This document shows, piece by piece, positions 45,770 through 58,026 of a DNA stretch of 64,000 bases (the first letter of the stretch is position 1; each line of letters starts with the position of its first letter). Position numbers and translations under genes: made by a program. The notes under the pieces are model-generated. The model saw only the letters and a list, made by a program, of their open reading frames with translations, was not told the DNA's origin and searched no databases. Source of the DNA: Homalodisca vitripennis (lineage: Eukaryota; Arthropoda; Insecta; Hemiptera; Cicadellidae); NCBI RefSeq assembly GCF_021130785.1, contig NW_025778868.1:1-64000 (forward strand), written 5' to 3'.

Positions 45770-46200
45770 TTATATAATAATAATAAATCGTTTATTCCAT
45801 AAAACATTTTTACAAGAAATGAATCGGAATCGTCAAATGTAGAAATCTAAAATGTTCCATTTATTCTACCACAAAAGTCTCTTTCATTCATAAATTATTT
45901 GCAGTCACTCTCTCGCACCCATTCGAATTTTACCACTCTAATCCCTAGCCAGTCTGCCAATGCAATTGAATATCATAAACTCGTCCGTGTTGTAAAAAGC
46001 GTTCAAACAGTTCCGTCCTGTGTGCCCCAGTCCGATAGTTGTTCCTGCCTCTAGTTACATAAGGATGTATGTCACTAACTCTTATGGCATTAAATTTAGA
46101 TAAAAAGAAAGTCTCTGAAATATAGAGGCAGGTTAATGTTAACAGTTTTAGGTCTTTGAAAGCTTGCCTACACCTCTCTAGTGTACAGTTTGACAATTAT
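45770..46200 (-). pseudogene. LINE C-terminal fragment and 3' UTR
   Basis: The minus-strand frame 46196-45945 encodes LKLLTLTCLYISETFFLSKF, then DIHPYVTRGRNNYRTGAHRT and ELFERFLQHG. This is the conserved region C-terminal to the RT in jockey/CR1-like LINEs (SLYI, xxxYxTRxxxxxR, then hydrophobic segment). The last part of the ORF is degraded after LHWQTG. The tail near 45778 (AAACGATTTATTATTATTA on the minus strand) fits a LINE 3' end. The RT itself is absent. Confidence 0.65.
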
Positions 46201-47430
46201 TAGGATCGCTTTTTTATTACAGCAGTATTTTTAAAATATGAAGACGAAGAGTTATGGTGCCAATGAAAAAAACTAACTATTAAATTAATTAGTATTTTTC
46301 AATGTAACACTGTCATTAAATCAAATTTGACCAAAAGCCTGTGCATGTGTGCAGTAACGATCCAAAAATAGGATTCTCTAACATTGGGGTATGGAATAGA
46401 TGAGAGTGAAAGACAAAAGGACGGAGTTGTCACGCAAAAGGTACTAATGACATTATGGCAGGCACAAAGAAAACGCGTTCAACGCGAAGAGCATACAAAA
46501 TACAACACAATACAGTATTCAGAGACTGATCAGTATTGTACTGCTTATTTAACTTTGTATAGTCTAAAGCCCAGATTTACCAATAAAGACGTAGAAAATA
46601 AGGCAGTGTAGGAAATCATAAGTAGGTAGTGTATTAGTAGTGGGCTAATTACAAAAGTATTATGTGACTTTTACGACACATGACGAGAATAACAATCAAA
46701 TCATTTTATGCATTAAGTATATTATTTAAACATTTAAAAATTCAATTAAAATTGATAAGAAAACACTGTCATGTAAGCAAGCAAGAGAATCAAAATTGGC
46801 AAATAAAGTAAGGTCAAATAAAAATGTTAATGTTTTTGTTTATAGTTTTACTTCAAGTAATGATTACCGTACGCATTTGTATACACTATTAGGTTATTTA
46901 CTTAAACCTTCATCTTCAGGTTTCTACAATTTTTTTTTAGAAAGCAATAAAAAGTTCACCGTGGGGACTTAATTGAAAGCGACCCTTCCCATCACTGTAT
47001 GTACGCTCTGGGTGCAGCCTCAGTACATCGTCATCACTGCAACGTAAATAATATTCTCCACCATTACCCTTAAGTTCTCCTTTACTCAGGTTCCTGTGTC
47101 TAACTTGCTACTACGTTCTACGTTCTACTTTCTCTTACTTATATGCACAAAATATTGGGACTGTTGGGAACTATCTTCAGTATAGTAGAACCACCCCAAT
47201 AAAATAAACTGTTAAAAATTCTCTTGATTTCTAGGAATGGTTAACAAGATTAATTATTAAATTACATTTATCAATAACAAAATCATCTGTTATCAAAACA
47301 GGCAACGCAAACTTTCACTATTTTTCAGGAATAATGGAAAACCGTTTAATTGCAGTGTATGCATTTTCAATTATCAAAACTATTATAATTTTGTAAGCAT
47401 CTATCAAACAATGTTCGGTTCACTTTTAGA

Positions 47431-47431
<1 letters not shown>
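46201..47431. other. Non-coding stretch
   Basis: No gene supported. The 75-codon plus frame at 46384-46611 is lysine/glutamine rich with no known domain. Confidence 0.4.

Positions 47432-47480
<49 letters not shown>
47432..47480. repeat. (TA)n microsatellite
   Basis: TA run interrupted once by TGTA near the right end. Confidence 0.95.
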
Positions 47481-47481
<1 letters not shown>

Positions 47482-47781
47482 ATTGGTTTGTAGGAATATA
47501 AATAAGATATAATTGATTTAATTCATTACGTTACTAAATAAGTTGATGTAACTAGTTTTGATTCTGGTTTGGCTGGTTTAGGTACAGCGCAGCTGCCCAC
47601 GATGTACTCGTCTTAATAATGCCTTTTCAATATAGCTGTTTTTGCAACTAACCCACGAGTTTGTTTACTTATAATTACAGTCGGTTAGACTGTTTAGTAA
47701 TGTGTTTGCGTTTGTAAAGTCAAAAATAAAATAGCGCAACCTTGAAAATTTGAAAAAATATCCAGCAGATCTATATACATA

Positions 47782-47782
<1 letters not shown>

Positions 47783-47828
<46 letters not shown>
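47783..47828. repeat. (TA)n microsatellite
   Basis: TA run of about 46 bp. The IYIYIY-containing minus frame across it is an artefact of the repeat. Confidence 0.95.
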
Positions 47829-47831
<3 letters not shown>

Positions 47832-47967
47832 AAGTAAAACAAGCTATTTGGAACAAAAAAATGCAGAATTGCTAAAACGACAATAGTGGTACTATGTAAA
47901 GACATAACGAATATATGCCTAATATAATATAAAAGTAAAAATTAAAGTAAAGTAAATAATGTCCTAT

Positions 47968-48130
47968 TTTACCAAGGCGAAGTTAGGACTACGAAGCCCT
48001 CTCCAACACTTAACCTTTGGACCAACAGCAAGGCGACACGACACCAATGACCGGGTGCAGGCAGGCTGCTTGCAAGGAAAGGATCGCTGAGCGGTCACTC
48101 ATCCAAGCAGCAGCCACACTTGACGTTGCT
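47968..48130 (+). repeat. Dispersed repeat copy (pairs with 8935-9097)
   Basis: GTTAGGACTACGAAGCCCTC, CACTTAACCTTTGGACCAAC, AATGACCGGGTGCAGGCAGG and GGATCGCTGAGCGGTCACTC line up with the 8.9 kb copy. This copy extends further 3' (CAGCAGCCACACTTGACG). Confidence 0.65.
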
Positions 48131-48425
48131 TGGTTATTTTGCATGACCTTTGTACCAGCTACACTGCGCCATTAGCCCAGTATATAATTTACTTACAGAA
48201 AATATAGAATACTAATTCACAACTTAAAGTAAAGAGTTATTTTCATTAAATAGAAAATAAGAAATATATTTATTTATAATATATATATATAAACAAGAAA
48301 ATGCATGTACGAGTATTTGTGAGCGAATTTAAGCAAATAACTGTTTTTCAAATCAACTCAGGTCAACGCTAAACACTAACTAAAACTAACTAAATCACAA
48401 ACTAGTTGGTATTGATTAAAAATTC

Positions 48426-48905
48426 GTGCATCTTATCAAAAGACGAACAAGATACAATACTTATAAAATATGTTCGGGGAGGCAATTCAAATGTTGGAAC
48501 AAAAATAAGCGAAGCCTATTCTTCCAACTTCCAGCCGCACTTTCGGAAAGTGATGCCTATATCTTGGCGGCTGCTTCGTTAAGAGACATTCCTCCGATAC
48601 AAGAGTTTCTTGCTGAAATACTGTGGTTTTTTAAATGTGAGAACCTTGTGGACCATGCAATACGTCAGCAACCTGCACACTGTCTCCACAGGAAGTAACT
48701 TGACAGCGTCCCGGAAAGGAGAGATATGATCAACCCGTCTCAGGTTAAAAACCTGATGGCTGAGTTCTGCAGCTCTTGGATTTTGCCAACGTCCTCTCTG
48801 GAAATGCTGTTCCCATAAGCAGGCAGACAGTTCTACAAGACTGACAGGTCTAACGTCTGCACGATGACTATGACCATAGTGAACTTCATTCAAATTAATA
48901 AACAC
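48426..48905. other. Unrecognised sequence with open frames on both strands
   Basis: A 108-codon minus frame (48905-48579) begins MFINLNEVHYGHSHRADV and continues through CLWEQHFQRGRWQNPRAAEL and LRRVDHISPFRDAVKLLP. A 90-codon plus frame overlaps it. The base composition is GC-richer and the minus-strand protein looks less random than neighbouring frames, but no family is recognised. It may be a transposon-derived fragment. Confidence 0.3.
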
Positions 48906-49440
48906 AACATTTTAATATATTAAGGCCATTACTTAGGCCTAATCAATGTAGCTAATGGGAATCAGCATCCTGAAAACCGTGTAAATATAAATGCGAACAT
49001 AACAGTATTAAAATTTACCAATAAAAGTAAAATCACAACTTTGACTATTTAGGGTTATGATCTTGGTTCGAAACGTTGAAAGGCTAAACCTTCGATACGT
49101 TATAATGGTTTGGAAATAAATATTCTAAATAATATTGTTTAAAAGTCCACTACTCTACCTTTATGCATTTTTTCGAATCCAAAATCAAACCGATATATCG
49201 AGTACTAGAGCCAGGACACAATGGTTATGACCTCGTGTTTATTACAGAAGTTCTCTTTGATGTTGTGATATTTGTTTATTCCTCAGCGCACGTGGAGGGT
49301 AAATGTACAGGGATTCACTCCTAACTGCTCTGCGTTTGTTGTTTTTTCACTGCCGTGTCTGTAAATAAATGAATATGCAAATTTTCAGTTTTTTGACAAA
49401 ATTACACTAAATATGGTAAATTTGTACACTACGTTTTGTT
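48906..49440. other. Non-coding stretch
   Basis: AT-rich; no feature supported. Confidence 0.4.
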
Positions 49441-49478
49441 TGTTTAAAGTTTGTTATTGACGATGGAAGGTTTGAAAT

Positions 49479-50151
49479 GATAACAGGATTTCGGAAATTT
49501 GCCATCGTTACAGTTTATAAAAGGTATAAGAAAACGTTTCGAGAATTGGAATCCATCCTCTTCGTCAGGTGGGGAGGTATTAATACATACATAAACAAAG
49601 AACTGAAAGAAGTATATGAGGGGAAGAAAAGGGTTCAAACATACCCACAAGCTATTGGAGCAAGAAACAAAGAACAGAAAGAAGTGTATGAGGGAAGAAA
49701 AGGGTTCAAACATACCCAAAAGCTGTTGGAGTCCCAGGCGTTTCACTGCACAGGATACAAGCCCCGAGCACAAATCACAAGTATGAGGATCACAATCACA
49801 CATCACACCGGCACAGGCGAAAGTGGCATACTAACAAGATTGTCGATGTCGGCTCTTTCAACGGCACCTCGTAGGGTCATCTGAAACAATGGGACAGGAA
49901 GGCGATGGTCAGGAGACGGAAGATTTAAGGCAAGCCGCTTCCGGCCCTAAGTTTTGGTCCTAGGCTTTAGTGACATAGTATGTGCTAATTTTGTTGGTTG
50001 AGGTTTGTTTGATTATTATCCTCTTTTTAGGTTTTCTAGTTAGTTCTTTTTTATTATTGGTACCCAAAGTGATCTAACCTCAGTTAAAGGTTACAAAGTG
50101 TTATACCTTTTATAACCTGTAACAATGGCAAATGTCCGAAATCCTGTTATC
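49479..50151. mobile_element. Head-to-head dispersed element with 51 bp inverted arms
   Basis: 49479-49529 (GATAACAGGATTTCGGAAAT onward) and 50101-50151 are inverse over 51 bp with three mismatches. Between the arms, a stretch of about 80 bp is duplicated: GAAGTATATGAGGGGAAGAA with GGGTTCAAACATACCCACAA at about 49609-49653, and GAAGTGTATGAGGGAAGAAA with GGGTTCAAACATACCCAAAA at about 49681-49722. A related single copy is at 43.78-44.0 kb. The overlapping 120-135 codon frames (49444-49884) read through the repeat in both directions; PPDEEDGFQFSKRF on the minus strand is repetitive-element-like. Class unknown. Confidence 0.65.
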
Positions 50152-51616
50152 CTTTCTGCACTACATTATTATTTTAACAGTGTATTCGAAATATTAACAG
50201 TCCTATTTCTATAATCTACTTTTACAATTAATATCACCAAATAAATCAATCTGTTTACTCAAATTTCATTTGAGTTATAATGTTTGGCGTACTAATACAA
50301 CACGTTGGACGTCTAATTAACATATTTTTACCAGATTACAAAATATTAAGATTTTGAGCTTAATACTTTTGACAATATCGTATATGCACTGTGTTATTAC
50401 AGTTTTTTTACAAGTTTTATAACACCCTTATTTACTCTATTACAATACATAACTCTCTTAATACATTCCACCTTCGTTTACAATATCCCTGATTTTATAT
50501 TTGATGTAATGTTTATTAACTTGAATATAAATATAACTTAGTTAATCGTGAACTAATGCATTTTTACAATGAACAATTTACCACTTATTAAACATTCTTC
50601 TCAGTGCACCGTACAAAACTCGTCAACATTGAACGTGACAGGCAAGTATGAACATGTCGGTCGTCACATCGATGTGTTCATATTTTCACCGGGAATTGAA
50701 CTCGGTGATATTGTCCTACATTCTATATCAGGTACCAATATTTTTCACGTCGGCATACACTGGCAATATGTACATATTAAGCGGATAGTGGACACGCACA
50801 GCGTTCCTAGTAAAATGTTTGTCATAATGTTCACGTGGTTTACAGGTTATAAGTAATTTAAAGCAAAACGTAATTCATGTAGAGTGAACAAACCAACAAC
50901 TTTGCCCTCTTTGCAAGTTTTTTTTCGTTTGCAAGGCTTTTATTCTTAAAAAAATTATGGTTGCCTGTAAAGTCGGTTTTACGGGCGAAGATTTTACGTG
51001 ACAACGTCTTTTTCTCGGTAGTAGAATATTTATTGATATTAATATTATTAAAATTGCACAATAGGAACAAGGAATTGAATGAAAATAAGAATTGCACAAA
51101 TTTTAACTATAGAAATATATTTTGTTTACTAAAACATTGTACATAATTTGAAATTAATTAAAATTTGTTATTGTAAATGGTAAAGTTGAATAAAACATTT
51201 AATAAAATTGGAATTTGAAATTCTTGCTAAACACCAGTTAAATTCTAACTCCGCGCGTGGTGATTGGTCGGTTTAGTTCGTTTGTTTGGTCGCACTGTTA
51301 TGACAGGTTAGAGGTTTATAATTTGTTATTTTAAATGTTTTGACTAGCAATACGCGCTGTTTCTTCTCAATCAACTGAATTACGATTGATTGCAGAGTGA
51401 TTTAAAACTAATAATTTACTTAACACTATCAAAATTTGTCAATAGTATGACATAACCTATAAACTCAGTTTCTCAAACTTTTGTGTCAATCTAACAATTA
51501 ATCAAATCCAATCATAGTTTACGATAATGAAATATCAGTGTACAATTATTTACCTTTATTGTTGTAGTTGTTGTAAATGACGAATCTAAGCACTCCACAT
51601 TTTCACGAATAAACAT
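50152..51616. other. Non-coding stretch
   Basis: No gene is supported. A 95-codon plus frame (50569-50856) has no known domain, and the overlapping frames at 50858-51146 are opposite-strand shadows of AT-rich DNA. Confidence 0.4.
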
Positions 51617-51692
51617 AGTTATCTGCTTTATCCCGTGCGGCGGACCCACAGTTATCTGTTTTATCCCGTGCGGATCCCGTGCGGCGGACCCA
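51617..51692. repeat. Short GC-rich duplication
   Basis: AGTTATCTGCTTTATCCCGT then GCGGCGGACCCAC is repeated with an internal second CGTGCGGATCC insertion (51617-51650, 51651-51692). The flanking CGTAACGTTACCGGGCGTTA contains a palindrome, AACGTT/GTTACCGGGCGTTAC. Confidence 0.65.
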
Positions 51693-51729
51693 CTGGACGG
51701 ACATCGTAACGTTACCGGGCGTTACACTT

Positions 51730-53460
51730 TTTCATGAGTGACTCCGAGCCGCAACCTAATTTAAGACGTTGTCACGTCAAAAAGAGATCCATGTTGTTTG
51801 CCTGAACATCGTCTTGTAATCAGAAACTATACATATAGTATTTTTCAGGCAGACAATTTTTGTTTTGTATCTATGATAATTTTAACATTAATGATGGAAG
51901 ACCAAAAATACTGACGGTTGGTTTTAAGCGATTTAAAGTAAGAAAAATGTGTTTTGAGTAAAAGTGTTATTTTCAAATTTTAACCCTTTTGAGGCTCATA
52001 TTTCGACCTCCACCAAAACTAGCACAAATGACGGTTGATTTTTTTTCTAAGGAGAAATTTCTCTTAGGGTATACTGTGTGCTCATAGAATATAAACTACC
52101 TCTATGCTCCTGGACTAATACTGTAACTGGTGCATTACGTTTAAATGTACTCAAGATATCCTTGCAACGATTGATGAACATGTTAAAGCTAAACAAGAGC
52201 AATAAATTACAGTTAGGGGAAATAAATGCACCCAGGGAAAGAGGCATTGTTCCTATTGAAATAATTATTTACTGGTTTTTGTCACATTATACCCAGATAG
52301 GAAACATAATGAACACGTTAGAATAAACAATTCGATAGAAAGTTGCATACCTTATATGTTCAGTGTTGTTCCTTTCTAAGTTGGGCTTTTGGAATCAATC
52401 AGAATTACATAGTACTCTAAAATTTAATGTTATTCGTAGTTTTGTTCATGTGCTGTGTAAAATTTGAATAACAACGTTTTAACTCAAATTATTTTAAATA
52501 TCCAAAATTTTAAGAGATGTAAAGTACATTTAAGTTAAACATTATTTGCCACATTGAGGTAAACCTAAATATTTGATGTAAATAAGTTGAACGTAATGTA
52601 ATCAAAAGACTTCTGCTATCCTTCATCTCATGGAGGATTTAAATCTATATGTCAGTTCGTCCTTGAGTGCGAACAGGCAGACAGTTAGGTAAACTGAAAG
52701 GAAAATTTTCCAGGTCATCCAGTAATAGTATTGGTATTTTTTTAATCTAATTTAAAATTAAATTTATTAATCGACCGTTGTTTCTTTAAGTTAAGGCAGT
52801 TTTATTGGGTTGTTGAGGAGATATTTTTTTATTTTAATACTGTAATACAGGTTTTAATATGTCAGAGGAAAATGTTATTTGTACACAAGGTTAAACGTTA
52901 TGGAGTGATATATATATATATCCTTAATGAAATGTAATAACAAAGTGGAATATTTTTTGTAAAATTATCCCAAACAAATTATATGGTTTTATAAATAAAC
53001 ACGTGATTTCCCCAAGTGACCATATGTAAACTGTGAAAATTTAATTTCTTCATTTTCAAAGTGTTTGAGCTAGATTATAAGATGCCCCTAAATTTTGTTC
53101 AAGTATATACAGTTCTTCAAGTAATAAAAAATCATTTCTTTTAGTTATTAAGTCTCAAATTTAGATAGAACATAAGACTTTTCTTCTGTACGAGAAAGGT
53201 CTGCTAGAGAGATTATTTATTTTTGAAGAGTTCCTACCCAAAAATTAGGCTACATTGTATTTTAAATTAAATTCTTTGCACGGTTATTTTATGACTTTTT
53301 GTTGCAGAAACATTATTATATCCGAGTATTACACGTGCATGTGTGTTATCAGTTTATAGATGAGTTAAGTAGATTAAGGAGGCGAGCGGGTCCAAGTTAT
53401 AACGGTATTAGCGCCAAAGTTTCTCAGCATGTCAGAGGCGCTGATGAAGGACTGAGGTGG
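51730..53460. other. Non-coding stretch
   Basis: No gene is supported. The overlapping frames at 52047-52326 run on opposite strands. ACTAGCACAAATGACGGTTG near 52019 loosely resembles the right end of the 22.8 kb foldback element (ACTAGCCCAACTGGCAGTTG). Confidence 0.4.
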
Positions 53461-54646
53461 GATGAGCGTAAACAAACCACCCGCTAGCCTGCAGATCTAA
53501 GCTTCTTACCCTCAATATCTCAACCCTTTCCACATATACCAGTGAGATGAGCGAAAACAAACCACCCGCTAGCCTGCAGATCTAAGCTTCTTACCCTCAA
53601 TATTTCAACACTTTCCACATATACCAGTGGGATGAGCGTAAACAAAGCACCCGCTAGCCTGCAGATCTAAGCTTTTTACCCTCAATATCTCAACCCTTTC
53701 CACATATATCAGTGGGATGAGCGTAAACAAAGCACCCGCTAGCCTGCAGATCTAAGCTTTTTACCCTCAATATCTCAACCATTTCCACGTATATCAGTGG
53801 GATGAGCGTAAACAAAGCACCCGCTAGCCTGCAGATCTAAGCTTCTTACCCTCAATATCTCAACCCTTTCCACGTATATCAGTGGGATGAGCGTAAACAA
53901 ACCACCCGCTAGCCTGCAGATCTAAGCTTCTTACCCTCAATATCTCAACCCTTTCCACATATACCAGTGAGATGAGCGAAAACAAACCACCCGCTAGCCT
54001 GCAGATCTAAGCTTCTTACCCTCAATATTTCAACACTTTCCACATATACCAGTGGGATGAGCGTAAACAAAGCACCCGCTAGCCTGCAGATCTAAGCTTT
54101 TTACCCTCAATATCTCAACCCTTTCCACATATATCAGTGGGATGAGCGTAAACAAAGCACCCGCTAGCCTGCAGATCTAAGCTTTTTACCCTCAATATCT
54201 CAACCCTTTCCACATATATCAGTGGGATGAGCGTAAACAAAGCACCCGCTAGCCTGCAGATCTAAGCTTCTTACCCTCAATATCTCAACCCTTTCCACGT
54301 ATATCAGTGGGATGAGCGTAAACAAAGCACCCGCTAGCCTGCAGATCTAAGCTTCTTACCCTCAATATCTCAACCCTTTCCACGAATATCAGTGGGATGA
54401 GCGTAAACAAAGCACCCGCTAGCCTGCAGATCTAAGCTTCTTTACCCTCAATATCTCAACCATTTCCACGTATATCAGTGGGATGAGCGTAAACAAATCA
54501 CCCGCTAGCCTGCAGATCTAAGCTTCTTACCCTCAATATCTCAACCCTTTCCACATATATCAGTGGGATGATCGTAAACAAACCACCCGCTAGCCTGCAG
54601 ATCTAAGCTTCTTACCCTCAATATCTCAACCCTTTCCTCATATATC
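53461..54646. repeat. 85 bp minisatellite, 14 copies, 425 bp higher-order unit
   Basis: Units begin GATGAGCGTAAACAAACCAC and contain CCGCTAGCCTGCAGATCTAA, GCTTCTTACCCTCAATATCT and CAACCCTTTCCACATATATC. Starts are 53461, 53546, 53631, 53716, 53801, 53886, 53971, 54056, 54141, 54226, 54311, 54396, 54482 and 54567. Diagnostic variants recur five units apart: GCGAAAACAAACC in copies 2 and 7, GCTTTTTACC in 3-4 and 8-9, CCACGTATATC in 5 and 10, so a 425 bp block was duplicated as a unit. Confidence 0.96.
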
Positions 54647-56125
54647 GTAGCTTGAAAAAGGGTAACGACATAAGTTGTTAGTTGAAAAGAACACAACACC
54701 CCTTCTATGTCTTAATGGTTTTCTAATAATTGGGATTGAGTAAATGATTCGAATTTTGAATGATAATAATAGTTATTTATACAACAAATATTATTTTTAT
54801 GTTCTTGGTGTTTACGAGCTCTCTGAAGATATTTTGGGCTGGTTCTTTGGGGCAAGCCAAAAAAAATGTAATATTAATAGGGGTTAGAAATTAAGTCACT
54901 TTAAATTTTGTTTAAATGTTGTGTATTTTATTTTATTTTTTTAGAAACCAGTAAAGTTAAAAATTAAATTGTTTGCACAAATAATATTCACGCTGTCACA
55001 AAACAAGAAAGAATTGTAATATTAATAAAAATAATAATGACAATTTCAAGCGAACTTGAACAGTATATTTATTTTAAAAACCAACAACTTAACTAAAAAT
55101 ATTTCTTATAAATAAACAAGTATAAATAAATGAAATAAAATTATGATATCAAGTTTCACACTGACGAACGGTTGATAGCGTAAAGTTTAATAAAGTAAAA
55201 CATAATAAAGTTTAGGATGGTGGAGTTTTCAAATTAAAAATAATATAATTATTTCCACCAAATAAAGATTTGTCATCATAAACATTTCTTTATAAATCAA
55301 AACCTAAAGTAAAGTAAAGTTTTGGAAACTATTGTTTTCGATTCAGAGGTTCTAGAGGTGTTCTCTCTACGACTTTGATCTATCAAGGTCTTAGATTATG
55401 CGCATAGCATAAACTTGCACAAGCACATATACTATACTGTATATGAAAGTATATATTTTAGCTCTAAACAAGTTTAGTACGATGAACGACTAAACCATTT
55501 AAAATAAGTAAAAACCTTTCTTTTTATATAAATTTCATCAAACGTGGTGTAGCAACAGTCCATATATTTAATTTTCCTTGAAAAATAAACGAACAGCTCT
55601 GAAATTGGTTAATGTATTATTGTTATTAAAATCTATTAAAGTTCCTAAATATATTTTTAAGAGAAAAATAAAGATGTGTATAAGTTAAATAATTTTACTA
55701 GACATAGTTACTAATAAATAAATGGAGAATGAATCGTTATTATTTACACTAACTGAGAAACCTTTGATTAGACAGCTTAAAAAATCATATATTATACGCG
55801 TGTAATATATTTGCCGCTTGTGACAGAGGTACTTAAATTTAAGTTTTTTTTTTGTCTTTTTTTAAAGCCTCACGTAACAGAATAAAACTGAACCGTTCAG
55901 TAAAGGGGAGGAAAACGGTACAGCAGATACACTTATGGCAGTTTTTGCCTCTTGTTTCAATAACGACATAACCGCCCACCGCGGTTTATCTGAACTCCAC
56001 TCCAATTGATAACATCCATTTAATGTTGAGTTTATTTCTCTGAGTAGCAGAAACGTCTCTCACCGTCAACAGCTTCAGGGGGTTTTGTCGAGAGCAATGA
56101 TTTGAGAGATGAGAACAACTTACTC
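54647..56125. other. Non-coding stretch
   Basis: AT-rich; no coding sequence or recognised repeat. Confidence 0.45.
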
Positions 56126-56945
56126 TTCTAGCTCTACTTTGGTTGGTAACCAAAAAGTTTATCTGAAATGGTACAGATTACGTTTATAAGGTCTTGAATT
56201 ATAAACAAATAAAATTTTGGATTTTATAATAAGAAATGTATAATGTTTATTAGATTAGATAACATTTCCAAAAATGAAGTAGTTTTTCACACACAAAAAA
56301 CATCCGTGTATAACTCCACTCCTCCCAACAAGTGTATGCTGCTTTTATATAAAAATGGCTATTGTTCATGTTAGTTGGTTTATAATTGTGACTTCTAGCT
56401 CTACTTTGGTTAGTAACAAAAAAAGTTTATCTCAAATCCTATAAGATCACGTTTATTATTTATAAGTCCTTGAAGTTTAAAAACAAATGAAATTTTGGAT
56501 TGTTCCATAATAAGAATTTCGTGATGTTTATTACATTTGATAAATTTTTCAAAAATGAAGGAGTTTTTCACACAAAAAAACATAACTGCCCTACCCCAAC
56601 AAGTGTATGCTGTTTTAATCTAAAAACGGCTATTGTTCATTTTAGTTGGTTTATAATTTCTGACTTCTAGCTCTACTTTGGTTAGTAACAATAAATAGTT
56701 ACTCAAATTCTATGGATCACGTTTATAAGTCCTTGAAATTTAAAAACAAATGAAATTTTGGATTGTTCCATAATAAGAATTTTGTGATGTTTTATTACAT
56801 TTGATAAATTTGTCCAAAAATGAAGCAGTTTTTCACGTCCCAAAGACAAAAATCTCATTGTACAACTCCCTTCCCTCCCAACAAGGGTATACCATTTTCA
56901 TATAACAAACTGCTATTGCTCATATTGGTTGGTTTATTAATTGTG
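56126..56945. repeat. Three tandem copies of a 270 bp unit
   Basis: TTCTAGCTCTACTTTGGTTR starts units at 56126, 56393 and 56665. Each continues through TTTATAAGTCCTTGAA (or GGTCTTGAA), AAATGAAATTTTGGATT, TGATAAATTT, CAAAAATGAAG, AGTTTTTCACAC and TTAGTTGGTTTATAAT. Copies 2 and 3 are closer to each other than to copy 1. No frame is conserved. Confidence 0.9.
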
Positions 56946-57435
56946 ACTGGCATATCATATTCCCAGGTGAAACGCTCAGTCAGATAATCTTTAGTAGTAT
57001 AAATCTAGTTTTGTCCAGTTAAAAATTTTTCCAAAGTTTTCACTAAATTTTTAATACGCCCGATAGGTTCTGCAACTATCGATATATGCGTGTTACAGAA
57101 AATAGAAAACTACATTTGAGGTTTGTTGTGTTAACTGAAATCCAATATTTTCAGCAAAGATTGAGCAGGATATTTTCAACTCTGACATAAAATTATTACT
57201 GAAACCATGGATAATTTTACCCCGGATACGACATGTTTAAAGCTACGGAAACTTTGCTCGGGTCACACAAGAATCCTTCCTAAATAGTCGTAATTAACGT
57301 CGAGAGAAGAAAACATTGTCCAGGGTATAGAGGATAGTGAAGGTTCAGAACTAGATGGTTTACGTAATTCATCCTGTTTAAGTCTTAGGGTGTTTAGTTT
57401 TAATAAATCGTGTAGAAATTCGAGTTTAGGTCCAA
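56946..57435. other. Non-coding stretch
   Basis: No feature supported. Confidence 0.4.
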
Positions 57436-57880
57436 ATCACCTGCCTTTTATTGCAGCGTCTGGTATCTACATCAATCTGCTATCAATTTCGATTGAAACA
57501 ACCCTTCCTACCATAGCAATGTTGTGTGTAGAAAATTCAGTTGCTCCACCGTGTTCAAAGATCGTGTCTATCACATGGTAGTGCTCAAATAGTACTAAAT
57601 TGTGTACCTGAATAGGACTACCACTTCAACTATTTATTGGTATCTCTGATGTTGGAAAGATGTAAATGTCTCGTTTTGAGCTTCTTCGTCATCGATTTTC
57701 TTTGGATCTCTTCAGACGAACATGACTCCAGATTCCACGTCAAGTGAAGTCTGATACAGTGTCAGATACCAGACGCTGCAGTAAAAGGAAGGTGAACTGG
57801 AGGTAAACTCAAAATTCAATTAAATCAACCCTTACTACCATAGCTACGTTATGTGTAGAAACCCATGTAGTTCTGATTTT
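57436..57880 (-). repeat. Foldback repeat family, copy 2 (inverted relative to 28.1 kb)
   Basis: Read on the minus strand the order matches 28.1-28.55 kb: CTGAAGAGATCCAAAGAAAA, TCGATGACGAAGAAGCTCAA, ATCAGAGATACC and GTGGAGCAACTGAATTTTCT with ACACACAACATTGCTATGGT. The last block occurs twice here in the same orientation (about 57500-57560 and 57825-57865), flanking the middle part. The plus-strand 63-codon frame at 57390-57581 is a by-product. Confidence 0.7.
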
Positions 57881-58026
57881 ATATAAACAGAATCAAAAAG
57901 AAAAATGTTGTATCTTATGTTTTTTCCCTAGAGCATAATCTGGCCTAAGACGATTTTAAATCAGTAGGAAAACTCTTTGTAATATTGAAACGTGAAATAA
58001 ATGTTAGTGTAGAATAGACACTACTA

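Noticed and set aside
47665..47856. 63-codon minus frame with an IYIYIYIY stretch
   Set aside because: It is the (TA)n microsatellite read as codons.
49444..49884. Genes of 120-135 codons on both strands
   Set aside because: Both are readings of a dispersed element with inverted arms and an internal duplication that also occurs at 43.9 kb.
53461..54646. Cloning-vector contamination because of adjacent restriction sites
   Set aside because: The string lies inside 14 diverged tandem units with a higher-order structure and no other vector sequence.
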